From assembly GCA_037042915.1 (NCBI GenBank), contig CM073202.1, positions 682,001 to 746,000 on the forward strand: DNA of 64,000 nucleotides. Reading direction: 5' to 3'. The notes beneath the pieces were generated by a model. It made no database searches and had not been told where the DNA came from. It saw only the letters and a program-made list of their open reading frames with translations. The position numbers were made by a program, and so were the translations under genes. Shown here in pieces: positions 21,800 through 33,117 of the stretch; the stretch's first letter is position 1, and the number at the start of each line of letters is the position of its first letter. Origin of the DNA: Auricularia sp. M13 (taxonomy: Eukaryota; Basidiomycota; Agaricomycetes; Auriculariales; Auriculariaceae).

Positions 21800-22660
21800 T
21801 CAGGCGACGGGAGTCAGCAGAAGCGGCAACTGCACAGAGTTGTCCTTGCGCAGCTGCAGGCGCATGAGGCCCGCCGAGCGAGCCCAGAGCTCGGACTCGT
21901 CGACGGCGAAGCGGAACTCGAAGCCGCGGACGACGTGGAAGAGGAACGCCTTCATTTCTGCGACGGCAAAGCGGTGGCCGACACATGCGCGCGGGCCGTC
22001 GATGAAGCTCATGAGGTTCGGCATGATGCCCGTGATGGACGTCGCGCCCTGCGGTATGTTGTCCCACCGTTCAGGACTTCCGGGACGGTGAGAAACGAGC
22101 GATAGAAATGTGAGAGCGCGTCTCACCGGAATTTGTCTGCGTCGGGGCCCCAGAGGGCCTTGCTGCGGTTGACGAGGAAAATGGGCGCCAGGACTTGGTC
22201 GCCCTTCTTGACTCTGAAGGGCGGGTCAAACGTAAATTAATAATAATACCGCGCAACAAAGTACGGGGATACGTACTGGATGTGCGAGAGCATGTTTCCA
22301 TCGAGGTCCTTTACCGGCGTACCGAAAGGGATGACGTCGTCTTTGACGGCCTCCCGCATGCTGAAGGTCAGGACGGGATGAAAGCGGAGCGTCTCCCGCA
22401 CGACCTTGTCAAGGTACGGCAGAGCGTTCAGCTGCTCCAGCGTCGGCATCTCAGTGCCCACTTCGAGCAACTTCGCGCGCAACGTCTTCTGCATCCCAGG
22501 ATAGCGTGCGAGTTCATACATCGCCCATGTCGTAGAGTTCCTGCGTGAGTATAAGTTCCCAAAGTATACTCCTCGGTAGTATGTACGAACGCAGTCGTCT
22601 CATGTCCTGCGGATGAAATAGCGTCAACATCAAAGACGAAAGAATGATGGGAGCCTTCCA
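21800..22660 (-). pseudogene. Cytochrome P450, 5'-truncated
   Basis: The C-terminal half is complete: GHETTA joined through a GTTCGT..CGCAG intron to NSTTWAMYELARYPGMQ (I-helix), then YLDKVVRETLRFHP (K-helix ExxR), PERWDNIPQG (PERF region) and FIDGPRACVGHRFAVAEM (haem loop FxxGxRxCxG with the cysteine ligand), ending LLLTPVA at 21800-21802. Upstream of the I-helix exon, about 200-250 residues that any P450 needs (membrane anchor, proline hinge, B-C region) are not found: 22660-23050 gives only short unrelated frames, apart from a PGPIPGPP word near 23020 on the minus strand that might be a hinge relic. A tRNA ligase paralogue starts at 23453 on the other strand. Interpreted as a truncated relic. 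Confidence 0.65.
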
Positions 22661-23330
22661 TACTGCCTCTAAATATGACAATGACATCAGTGGGAGATAT
22701 GCAGTAAGAGAACAGACTTGCGGTTGAAAGACAAGCAGTACGGCTCCGTCGGCTTCGCTCGTGGTTTTGAACGCTCCGAGTTCAGAAAGGCGGAGCGGGG
22801 ATAACGCGAACGAAAGGCGGCCCGTGCCCCGTTGCGTATTAGTCGATACACACGAAAGAGCCAAAGAAGATACCGAGTGAACAACTGCTCAGTGCTTTGA
22901 GCTCGTCATCGACGGTTTCCGCGATCAGGCTTTCGGCTCACTGGTGCAAAATTCATTGTACCAAGGGCCACGGGTACGTTAGCGTTCGGGACATTGGGAG
23001 CGACGCCGTCAGGATGGGGAGGACGGCAAGGAGGGCCCGGAATCGGCCCGGGAGCCTGATTGACACAGATGGATCCGTACTTCCTTCCTTCCTTCCGCGT
23101 TTCACTGGCAGCCGCGCTCAATGTTCTGAAGTTCATGCACATCCATGACCGTGACGCCCGGCGGCCTAGCCGCCGGCATGTTGGGCAACTTGGAGTTGAC
23201 ACCTTTGCGGGCAAGCTATTCACCTCGTTGTTCTGCCTTGGACTAACTACCTGCGATAAACAACAGCCTACCTATAGCCATGACAACGCTAGCACTGCAG
23301 CGAAGAACAATAGCCATTGAAACACCCAGC
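22661..23330. other. Intergenic; possible decayed P450 5' end
   Basis: Minus-strand frames here (22687-22884, 22906-23223) contain PGPIPGPP, reminiscent of a P450 hinge, but no contiguous P450 helix. The right part is the upstream region of the next gene. Confidence 0.4.
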
Positions 23331-23339
23331 ATATATAAG
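23331..23339 (+). promoter_or_regulatory. TATA-like box of the tRNA ligase paralogue
   Basis: ATATATAAG lies 122 bp upstream of the ATG at 23453. No other A/T box of this quality lies between it and the start. Confidence 0.45.
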
Positions 23340-23452
23340 CAGACCATATGGTGTACGGGTTGCTGCTCCCCTTAGTCCACATCCGCCGTCCTCACGCCCC
23401 TCACAGCTCAAAGTCTGCGATTGCAACGGACGCACGCAAAGCCTGATACGAC

Positions 23453-26400
23453 ATGTCCAATACTATACCTACGACTGTAAGATACGTTCCCGTGAATATA
23501 GCCCTCTCTGATTTCTTTGCAGCCCCACGAAGACAAATGGATTATTCTTCCCGTCGCAATTCCTGGATGTGGTACGCAGGATCGTCGAAATAAACTTTGT
23601 TTCACACTATCCACCTCAGGAAAGGGCCTGGTCAACTATGCCCTCAAATTCTTATTTGGCTTCGGCTGCGTCAGCCCAGTTATGCAGGACGAAAGTGGAC
23701 TCTCGTCGTCGTCGTCGTCGTCAGACGACTCGTCGGACGGTACATACATATCGCGCCTGGCCAAAGCGCTGGAGGGGAGGAATATTGTTATTGCAGATAG
23801 GTAACTGATAACTTTAACCATCGGTATGATTTATTGACGCCTTTATTCTATCCTGGGATAGGTATCATCACCGCACACTCGACCGAAAGGAACTAGATGC
23901 TATGTGCGCACAGATGCAACCGCGCCCAAAGCTTCTGGCGCTGAACTGGGATCTTTCGTCACTGCCGGGATCCACTATCCACGCTGTCTGTCTGACTCGC
24001 ATACAACCCTCTCCTGATGCCAGTTCTACCATCTGGCGCTACATTGACGAACACGCGCCACTCGTCCCGAGTGAAGTCGACGCAGGAATCGATCTTGTCG
24101 TTGGAGAGGATATAATCTGTACTATAGCCCGCATCGTTGCTGGTGTCGGCGCGCTCTTGCGCGTAAAACCGCATCAGGCCGACTTTGCAGATCGTTCTCG
24201 TGGGCTCAACCAATTCTTGCTCGGGAAGCAGGCTGGTGGAGAAAAACTTCATGTCCGCCGGAGGCCACAGCTGCTGTTCGACCTTGGCCTGTTCAATTCA
24301 GAGGATTCCTTTGACTTGGCAGACACGCAGGAGGCATCTGACTCTCCGTCCCCTGGCCTGCTCGAGTCGTCTGCGCTCGTCGTTCAGATGACTGAGATCT
24401 CTCGTCTTCCTAACCCAACCATCATACCCCGTCAATTTCATACACCCGATGGTCTCGTCCTGACCAGCTGGAAAATCCAGAAGACTGCCTTTTACCGTCG
24501 TCCGCCTAGTAACCTGCCTGTAACCGTGCGCGGGCTCTGGACACGTGCTGTTGCGCCCCGGAACGAACCAAGCGTGCTTGAGGACGAAATGTTGCAGGCG
24601 ATTGCGGCAAGAGGCTACGACAAATTCTACGATATTAACGAAACGCCATGGACCACGGTAAGATGCATATCACTAGCGCAGTGACGCCAATGCTGACATG
24701 GCACGACAGTGGACGTCGCTGAGGAAGTACATGGCCGGTCCCTTCCACGTAACGCCCATGCTCGGCGGAAGCTTGATCTTGATCTCCGCGCTTTCAATGA
24801 AAACGCTGCTCGTGACATCCAAGCACTCATTCGGCCCTCAACCGAACCGCGTTTCCCATGCCACAATGGGCGAGCAATGGCTCCGCAAACAACTTGACGC
24901 GAAAGGAAAGTCAATGGCCGCCTTGGCCAAGCATCTTTGGCGCGCCGACTGGACTTTGATGTGTCAAGTATGTTGGTCAGTTCGATGCATGTAATCAGGA
25001 TGCTCATTTTGCAGCTTCTGGACGACGAATTCGAGGAAGGGGTCGTCGAGACCCCCGACGAACTCTCCGGCCTTCATCTTCACGGCATCAACCACCGCAC
25101 TGTTCGTTTTAAGACGGAGGAACCAGCCGTCGTCGCTGCTTTCGCCGAAGAATGGGGCTTCATTTCGACGGCGCATGCAGTATGTAGGACTATCTCCGAC
25201 GTTGAGGTATTTCAACGCAAGTGCGCGAAGGAAAAGGGCCGCTGGAAAGGCGCAGTTCTACAAGCTCTCGTCGTTCGAACATCTGTTCGCGCAGACCTCG
25301 CTAAGGTTATCGCCGAGTGCCCAGCACTCTCGCCGTGTCCACCTCCGGCTTCACCCGGTGATCTCTTCTTTTTCAAGATGTCGTTCGACCATGATTACGA
25401 GCTTTGGAGCCACTTTCGCAAGATCACGCTCGCCGCTCTCGCAAGCAAAAGTATGTCGAGCGAAACTCCGAGATTATACGTTGCTCACGATTCGTTCAAT
25501 AGACCCATCGTCCTTTCTGCAATCCCACGTCCCCACACCCGCAAATTGTGAACTATTCGCCTATCAGTTCTGGTTGAAAGATCTGCTGTTGGCCCATCCA
25601 ACTATCGTTGACGGGCTCAGGAAAGGCCACGGGTTCATAGCTCTTCGCAAGCGTTTCCTTCTCTGGTCTGAGACTCCCGAAGGCGCATCCGGTCTGCGCG
25701 CTGCGCAGAATCATGTAACACCGACTCTGATACCAGCCTCTCAGCCCGCCTTGAAAAAGCCTGCTTATGGGGCGATGTACAAGTCGCTAGTTCTGTTGGT
25801 TGGGCTGCCGGGATGCGGTACGCGGTACTCCTCCCTATGCAGCTATTCGCTGATCATTCAATCAGGCAAAACATTTATTTCTCGCGGTTTATCGATTCTG
25901 TTCGGATTCCATCACGTCCAATTCGCAGCCACTAAGGCGGAAACTGCGAAGGAGTCAACTACACGATTTTTGGCGAAAATCAAGGCAGCGCACAGATTCC
26001 ATGATGTTGTTATTGCTGACGGGTATGCACATCGGACTGTATGTCTGGTTTGAGTACTTACTTTACTGCTGCTACAGTCATAGTCACCGTGCTGAACGGC
26101 GCCGCAAGTTGCGGCACAACTCCTCGTATACTCCAGTGATTCCACCGATGATATTTGCCATTCATTGGCGGGTGTCTCCCGCGGAAGTCTCTACCGCCAA
26201 ACGAGTCTGTTCGCTTCAATTGCATAATCGCGAACCAAAGCTCAGCATACTATCGTGCGACCGAATCGTCCGGCATTTCTACGCCGAATACGATCCGTTG
26301 AAGGATACCGAAGTCAACTACACCATCCAGATGCAATACGGCGAAACCAAACATGCGTCGCTAGCCCGTGCTGCAGCTGAATTCGCTGATTTGCTTGGCA

Positions 26401-27035
26401 TAAAGACTCCGTCCGACAGCGCGATCGCGGAAGCCATTAAGGCAATCGAACCCGTGCCAGCGGACTTGCCTTATGGTGCCAGCTTCTCTACCGGAAAGAA
26501 TTGCGTCCAGCATTTTGCCTTGATGCCGGAAATGGACACGGTTGCTCTTATTCGTCGTGCGCTACTCCAGTCCGGGTCACCCCAGCTGAGCACACTCTGG
26601 CGGGATATTCTGCATGCAGAGCATCTCATCTATACACAACCCCGAGTAACCATTGTTCATCCCAAGGTCGTCTTCCCCCATGCCGATAGAGAGGGGCTCC
26701 TTGATCGCTGCCATCAACTTCCCGCGGCCGCCACATTCCACCTATCGTTAACCGAGGTCTTCTTCGATGAACGCGTTCTGGCTGCGCGAGTGAGAGACGT
26801 GACACCGTCCCGCCCCGACGACGAAGTAGCCGCAAACTTCGTTGCTACACTGCCAGGATCCATCCTAACGCAACTGCACGTGGTCCTCGCTCGTCATGAC
26901 ACTCGCATCGCTCCCGCTTCGAGCGCCATCAAACTGCTTCAGCTCCTTCAATCCCACAAGTCCGGGGTACGTGTCGTTCCGCTCGACCCCCGCATCCAAG
27001 TTCTAGCACGGCTGCAAGGTTTCGGAAAGTCTTAG
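23453..27035 (+). CDS. Divergent Trl1-type tRNA ligase paralogue with extra N-terminal kinase-like domain
   Basis: Exon 1 MSNTIPTT joins PHEDKWIILPVAIPGCG-KG, a P-loop where the usual Thr/Ser is Gly. NIVIADRYHHRTLDRKEL, LLALNWDLSSLPGSTIHAV and the helical tail VDAGIDLVVGED complete a kinase-like domain. In the same open frame follows the ligase domain: LPVTVRGLWTRAV, YDKFYDINETPWTT, then VTPMLGGSLILISAL, TLLVTSKHSFG, GEQWLRKQLDAKGKS, LSGLHLHGINHRTVRF and FFFKMSFDHDYELW. The motif I lysine (K-x-N/D-G) reads Met (codon 24758-24760). A second kinase has an intact P-loop (VGLPGCG-KTFISRG) and VVIADG. The C-terminal phosphodiesterase-like part contains PRVTIVHPK, with Arg where family members have His, and stops at 27033-27035. 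Canonical fungal Trl1 is ligase-kinase-phosphodiesterase and acts in tRNA splicing and HAC1 mRNA splicing. This copy is probably a pseudo-enzyme or has a changed role. Confidence 0.8.
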
Positions 27036-27241
27036 GTACGTAAACGAAAGAAACACCCGTAGAGGAGTCAAGAGATTCGATTGCTGATACAAATAGTAGG
27101 TCACAGAGGACGATGACATCAAGCCGTCACTATATGTACTATGAACTGCAATCTTGAATGAACATCGATGCAACGATTTCTCTGTCCGCAGTTGCGACGA
27201 AGCGACGCTACACGGATAAGCCATTGACGAAAGACTCGTCG

Positions 27242-28984
27242 TTATATGTTGTTTTTGCGGACAATATCGCGCGAATGGCCATGAGAGGCAAACTTCACAG
27301 CGGTGAAGCGTCGCGAAAGCGGCTCGTCAGACCCGTAAACGGTGACGCGTTGTAGTTCTAGATTGCAACACTGCGGTGCAACAAGGACGTGATCGACAAA
27401 GTCGATGACCTCCTGAGCAGACACCAACAGATAGTCATCATCGGCCTCGAGTACCAGTGTGTGCATTGATGGGAAGACGAGGCGATCGCGAGGCAGTGTC
27501 ACCAGCTTGGCGGGAGTCGCCGTGTTGAGGAGGAGAATAAGTTTTGGCACGACCGTGTAGAGGGAGAGATAGGGTCCCAAGAGTTTCCACAACGAAACCG
27601 AAATCTTCATGAACAGCAGTTGCTCGGGGAAGAACGGATTCTCGAATAGGAGATTGGCGGCGTCATTGCCTTCCGGAGGGCGCAGATATGTAGCCTGTTC
27701 CTCGACTAGGATCCGCTGATAGCCGGATCTATCATCCTCGACGAGGATGGAAAATCGGTCGGGGCTGCAACCCATCAACCCGAGATTGAACGGACCCTGT
27801 ACACCAAGAAGGAAGTCATACGTTGTGTCATAATCTGGCGGAGATTGTATCGCAAAGATCGGTATGGTGTCCCGCATGGGCATCTGGGCAACGAAGTCGG
27901 CAACAGCATGGGGAGCAAGGTGCACGTTCAGGAAGAATAGCCGGGAAAGTCCCTCCAATGCGGCAGCGGAAAACTTCATGGGAGGGGTGAAGACGCCGCT
28001 ATGTACGGTGAGCTGAAACAGATTCGGGCACCACTCGAGAAGGTAACTGGGAAAGGGTCCGATTGTGCCCATTGAATGCATGATCTCCAAGGTGTGTAGG
28101 TTCGAGAAGGCCCGGATCGGTTCAGAGGGCATCAGAACGTCTTCGATGCGAACCTTTCCCAACCGTCCGGGTAGGTTATCGAATATCCATGGGTTGATAG
28201 GCGCACGAGGCATGAGGCGATCAGGTGAATAGAGCTTGAGGTGAAAATTGACGAGTTGAGGGAACTCGAGATTGAGTACTCGCCAAAGATCGACCATATA
28301 TAGCGAGTTGAGCTGAATGCTCAGCGTCTGTACGCTATCCGCGACGCACATGAGAAGGTCCAGCACCCTGGTGCAGATATTCGGGTGTAAACACGCGATA
28401 TCGATGGTGAACGAGCATGGGCGTCCGTTGCTCTGGCCTACACGCGCAGACACAAGATCTAGGGCACCTGCTGTCGCTGAGCGGACTTCGATGTCCTTCC
28501 AGAAGCCTGGATGTTCAATCCCGAGGTCGCGCCAGCGCACGCAGACCTGGGCTGCATAACGCAGATTGTCGAAGTCAAGGAAGGCAAAAGACCGCTTCAC
28601 AATCTCGGCGGGAAGATCATGAACGTGGAGCCTGCCCATCCGGGACGAGAAGAAGCAGAGTGCAAGAGTTTGCCAACGACGGCACACACCAGCAGCGCTC
28701 GTGAGATCGCCCGACTCGAGCAGGGAGAATACGCGCTTTAGTACGTTCCAGGGGAGCAGATACACGCCACTTCTACGATAGTCGTCCGATGCGGAAACGG
28801 ATGCAAGCTCGTGCCAACGAGCACACACTTGCCCAACGCATCGACGGTCGCGAGAGTCCAAGAACGCGAAGGCGTGTCGGACAATTTCATCGGGCAGGGC
28901 ATGAATATGGCGGTTTAGAAAGCCAGTAAGAGTTATGCGAGAGGTGAGTAGCAAGACCGATGTTGTTGATATGCTGGGTTTCAT
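27242..28984 (-). CDS. F-box protein with three tandem F-box motifs
   Basis: Single exon, 580 residues. Three F-box-like motifs are seen: IHALPDEIVRHAFAFLD (about 27-63), VYLLPWNVLKRVFSLLE (about 74-110) and VHDLPAEIVKRSFAFLDFDN (about 121-165), each with the C..W core (VCARW, VCRRW, VCVRW). The remainder is leucine-rich with strand-helix spacing like the solenoids of agaric F-box proteins. F-box proteins bind Skp1 and bring substrates to SCF ubiquitin ligases; three F-boxes in one chain is unusual. Only the third is followed by the typical GFWKDIEV, so the first two may be duplicates. Substrate unknown. Lies tail-to-tail with the tRNA ligase paralogue, 206 bp apart. Confidence 0.8.
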   Translation of the reverse strand: MKPSISTTSVLLLTSRITLTGFLNRHIHALPDEIVRHAFAFLDSRDRRCVGQVCARWHELASVSASDDYRRSGVYLLPWNVLKRVFSLLESGDLTSAAGVCRRWQTLALCFFSSRMGRLHVHDLPAEIVKRSFAFLDFDNLRYAAQVCVRWRDLGIEHPGFWKDIEVRSATAGALDLVSARVGQSNGRPCSFTIDIACLHPNICTRVLDLLMCVADSVQTLSIQLNSLYMVDLWRVLNLEFPQLVNFHLKLYSPDRLMPRAPINPWIFDNLPGRLGKVRIEDVLMPSEPIRAFSNLHTLEIMHSMGTIGPFPSYLLEWCPNLFQLTVHSGVFTPPMKFSAAALEGLSRLFFLNVHLAPHAVADFVAQMPMRDTIPIFAIQSPPDYDTTYDFLLGVQGPFNLGLMGCSPDRFSILVEDDRSGYQRILVEEQATYLRPPEGNDAANLLFENPFFPEQLLFMKISVSLWKLLGPYLSLYTVVPKLILLLNTATPAKLVTLPRDRLVFPSMHTLVLEADDDYLLVSAQEVIDFVDHVLVAPQCCNLELQRVTVYGSDEPLSRRFTAVKFASHGHSRDIVRKNNI

Positions 28985-31087
28985 GCTTGAGAGCGGCGGA
29001 CGGCGAACTGGTTCAAGCGAAGCTGAGCCTTCGGCACGGGCCGCCGCCGCTGTGAATCTAATAACTCAACCGATCCTTGCTCGAACCAGGCCCGCATATG
29101 TATCCGTGGCACTCTATCGACGTCTTTCAGTCCAACGGCTGATAGAGCGACATCAAGCTGCAGCCGGTGTACTCATTTATGCTTGATCTGTTCTCAATAT
29201 CCGTCCTGCACGCTCATGCCGACTGTTCTGTGGCACATGTCCCTGGCTATGTGGTATATATGGGCACTGTGTGTTCGCCGTCGCTAACGCCTGCCCAGAC
29301 GTAAAACAAGTCGCACTACTGTATGTCTGCATCTGCCATGCGCGTCGTGCTTGCCTTCGACATAGAGCTCTCTCGGGTTACGGACTGTATGCCGTTGCAT
29401 GCTGAAAGCGGCGTCGCAGAGGTCCGCACTTAGTATGGCGTGCTACAAGCTGGCAAGACCGACGAGCAGGCTGTAGCGATATCGGACGCGGCTTGCGTAG
29501 CCTCCCTCTTACCTACGATCTGGATGCCGAGGCAGGACGGCTTGTCCGCATACGCGAATCGACTTTCCCACTTATTGTGAGCAATACCTGCGGCAGCGTG
29601 CTCTATCCGACATTGCGTGGAACACGCGCGGAGACCGATGGCCATCTAGGTCGTGGGTATGACGGCACAGACGCTCAAGCATCAGCCAGAACTATCCATC
29701 GTTGCGTGCATATGGCCTCATGCTGTGTCACATGTAGGAGGGCGCGGTTCACGCAGGCGCTCCAGCCGGGGTCGCATACGGCCGTCTTGGGTGCTCGGTC
29801 CTCGAAGCGATGCGAGTCCGGCTAGCTCTCGTCGATGACAGACTCTAACCCGATGTCCTCGTCTAACGCAAGGATCGCGAACCAAATGCTCATTAAATGG
29901 CATCCACCATCGCATACAAACAAGTCGGTCACGGTCGAGGCCACTGCGACGCAAGAACGTACGTCGAGAAGCAACCCCTGGTCGGCATAAACTAAATATC
30001 CCACCCCTTCTAGACCTGTTTTCACAAGGTGGTCCATCTTCGGCCGCAGGCGTTGGTCAATGTGCGCATTATACATTTCCGCGACCCCTTCTGTCTGAAT
30101 GTCGCGCTGCAGACGCCTCGCAGCCTACGCAGCCCGCGCAGATGCTGGACGCAATCATATGCGCAGCTGGTCGCGCAGGAGGGCCTAGCAGGCTCCTATA
30201 TGAGGCGGAATGCGGCATCGTCTTCGTGTGTGGCACGACGGAGCACTGCTGTGCGAATGCGTGTCGGAAGGCATGCAGCACAACCAGGTGCGTCGCTCTT
30301 CCTCTTGTACCATTTCAAATCATACATGGCGCTGATTTGCACCGACGCAATGGGCCAGGTCAAGCTTGTCTACAAGGCGTGGCAGAATTCCAGGTGCTCA
30401 TTCGCCAGTTGTTGCCTTGAAGCACAACTGACATTTAACTGGCCGCTAGTCTTCCACGCCGCCATAGCTCCTCGAATGCAAGTTGGTCGCCGAACGGAGG
30501 TACCCCCTCACAATGCTCGTTGCGTTGCATGTAGCATCAACATAGTCGTAACAGTATTTAACATTTCCAGTCAGCTCTGAATCGTAGGTCTCATAATGGC
30601 ATCCGTTACGGTAATGCGCCCAAACGCTCAGATAGCATGTACGAAGGCTACATCACTCGACCAGGACGGGGAATTCTCGTGCAAATAAATAAAATTGTAA
30701 GGGAACGAACGCGACGAGAGCCACTACATAGCTGTAAAACATGGGAAAGCAAATACCTACGCGTGTGGAGTCACGCATCACTTGCTCGCAGCAGACCTGC
30801 TCCTTCGATTGAAGATGCCGACAGCTCGAGCCTTCACTCGCACAGAGGCTAACCGGAACCAAGTCAAAATCTGTCGCAGACCCTGGAGCACACGACTAGT
30901 GACTGGAGGGATAATTAGCTGGCGAATAATAGGAATGAATTCAATATCCTACAAGAATGTTTCTCGCCAAGGTCGGGTGACTGGCTGTGAACAGATGGGG
31001 CTGGTGGGTAGGACACCGTGGGCGCCGTGCCGTCTCTGTCGTGCGCGGGTCTCTCCTCATTTTCTCCGACCACTTCGGGCGGTGCGC
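28985..31087. other. 2.1-kb region without a recognised gene
   Basis: Open frames on both strands (30029-30580 plus; 29822-30076 minus) show no domain, no signal peptide and no convincing splice. The minus frame 29822-30076 (84 codons) has some protein-like composition but cannot be supported. Confidence 0.4.
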
Positions 31088-32664
31088 CTAGAAGTGTGTT
31101 GGATTTGCGCAGCCATGAATCGTAGACACGAAGTACGGACCTGGAAGCGACGTCCGGTTTACTACGGAGGTTGGCAAGAGAGGATCGATAGCTTGAGGCG
31201 TCCTAGTGTCCGGGACGGCTCGACCGTTGAATGCAGTAGCGGACATGATATTGCTCCCAGGTGGCATGCCACGGGAAGCCCTCAATTCGGCGAGAGCCCA
31301 AAAAGGCATGTCGTCCAACATTTCTATCATAGGGTAAGAAGATAAACATCTGCACAATGACATCGATGACGACTGCCCACCTTGCTCGGCGCGGAAGTCA
31401 ACGGCATCCTCAGGTAGAATGGCATCATCGTCGAGAGGTGGTTCAAGGCTGGGACCCTGCGTGTTGTCTTGCCCACTAAGCACGGCGTAGAGTCAGGTCG
31501 ACATATGATGAAGTAGGTAATACGGGCCCACCCCCCAGGTTGATCAGCTTGGGCTTCATCCACGGCCCGAATCCACTCCTTCGTCCGCTCTGGACGCTTT
31601 GCCTTGATAGCTTGGATCTGGCGATCTTTCCATTCATCGTAAATCCTGCACTACAGTCAATAATACTATAGCAGGATACAACGGGCAGTGCGTACTTCCG
31701 CAAGGCAAAAAGAGTTCTCCTGTAGGCGTAAGGGGGGGCAGGAAGACCAGGGCACTCTGAAGGATCTACCCATACGTCTACATGCATGTTAAGCTTCTCC
31801 AGCTTGTCGTAAATCGGCCGCGCTTCCTCGGAGGAGAGACTGGCTTCAGGGTCTTCGTCATTGTCCTGAGCTGGGACGACAGATCGCTCCGATTCGTCGT
31901 CCTTGTCGTATTTATCCCCGACTTCAATGTGATGAAGAAGGTCGATTTTATCTTTTTCGAGACGAGGAGGAACGTATCCAGTGCCATAGTGGATCCGCGC
32001 AACAACGGCCAAGGCGCTGTAGCACGTGTGAACGTAAAGATTAGACCAAGGAAGAGGAGCATTGAGTTCGAGCGCAGGTCTATCGTCCGAGATTTGCAAC
32101 GAATCCCCGATAGGAACAGATTCATAGTCCTTGTTCGGCAGTCCTTGACCAACGAGGAGCAAATCAAAATCCAACAGCGGTTGGTTCTTGTCGTTATACG
32201 CGTGGAGTGCCCCGTTCTAAATGGCAATTAATTGCCGACAGTGTGTAGAACTAACCACGTACCGACTTGACGATGGCCAGGAACCAGTCCCGCGGTAAGA
32301 GGGCAGCGGCGCGCGAAGCCTCTTCGTCCTCAAGTACGGCAACACATCCCTGAAGGTCAACACGGAATAGGACGAAATAGCCATATCGCTCCGGTCCAAG
32401 AGGAGGAACGGGCCAATCTCTCCAGACTGGAGCTTCGAGGACTGCCATCTGACGGACGGTGCACCCCGTCAAAGAGCAGACGAGAGAGGGTCGCTGAGTT
32501 TGATTTGTGAGCACGGCAACCGCAAAGTTGCCGCTCCTCCGGCGAGGCCAGAGCACTGAGTTCTTAGATTTGACCTTCCGCCGGCCGGCCGGCCGCCATC
32601 CGCCACTGTACGCGCCCATCTGCTGGGCCAAGACGACTTGCGCTCGATGGTCATTGCCGTTCAT
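31088..32664 (-). CDS. Uncharacterised basidiomycete protein
   Basis: Start MNGNDHRAQVVLAQQMGAYS at 32664. Exon 1 runs through VCSLTGCTVRQMAVLEAPVW, GPERYGYFVLFRVDLQGCV and LPRDWFLAIVKS; the next begins NGALHAYNDKNQPLLDFDLL and continues VGQGLPNKDYESVPIGD, SNLYVHTCYSALAVVARIHY and PPYAYRRTLFALRK. Two further short introns give RIYDEWKDRQIQAIKAKRPE, WIRAVDEAQADQPGG joined to GQDNTQGPSLEPPLDDD (56-nt intron), and FRAEQ joined to EMLDDMPFWALAELRASRG, ending GCANPTHF. About 460 residues, with an acidic region (DKDDESERSVVPAQDNDEDP). No domain recognised; all four splices agree in phase, so the model is firm while the function is open. Confidence 0.65.
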
Positions 32665-33117
32665 GCTGAGGGTGGCTGCACAATCACACAAACCGACCGT
32701 TCGTCGACGACGAGGCCGCCGGCCAGTGCGACGACCGCCCTCGCCGTACTTCCCAACCGCCGCATGCGCAAATGCTTCCTTTCGCAACCTCCGAGACATT
32801 ACAAAACTGCATCGTCTCATTGATACGCTTAGCGGCGGGCGTGCTGGCCGTCTCGACGACGTCTGGGCCTGAGGGGGAAGGGCATGCAGTCCGTCGTGCA
32901 GCGCACCATCGAGCTGTCCTCGAGGTTGGCTGAGCCGTCTGCATGAATCATGATCAGGATGTCTCTCGGGATATTCCTCCGATCCTCTTCCGTGATCATG
33001 ATTGGTATGATACGGTGCCCACCGTTTCTGGACACAGGGCCGCAGTGACGGTTGGCTGCAACTGGCGAAACTTTTCCTTACTCCATTATCACCCCTCGTC
33101 GCCCAACGTCCACCTCT
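32665..33117. other. Divergent intergenic region (uncharacterised gene / AMACR-like)
   Basis: Upstream of genes on both strands. Minus-strand open frame continues to 32820, so the uncharacterised gene could start further upstream. Confidence 0.45.

Noticed and set aside
23700-23730. TCG repeat as microsatellite
   Set aside because: It encodes a serine run (followed by DD) inside the first kinase-like domain of the tRNA ligase paralogue.
29822-30580. Candidate genes on both strands
   Set aside because: No domain, no splice pattern and conflicting frames.
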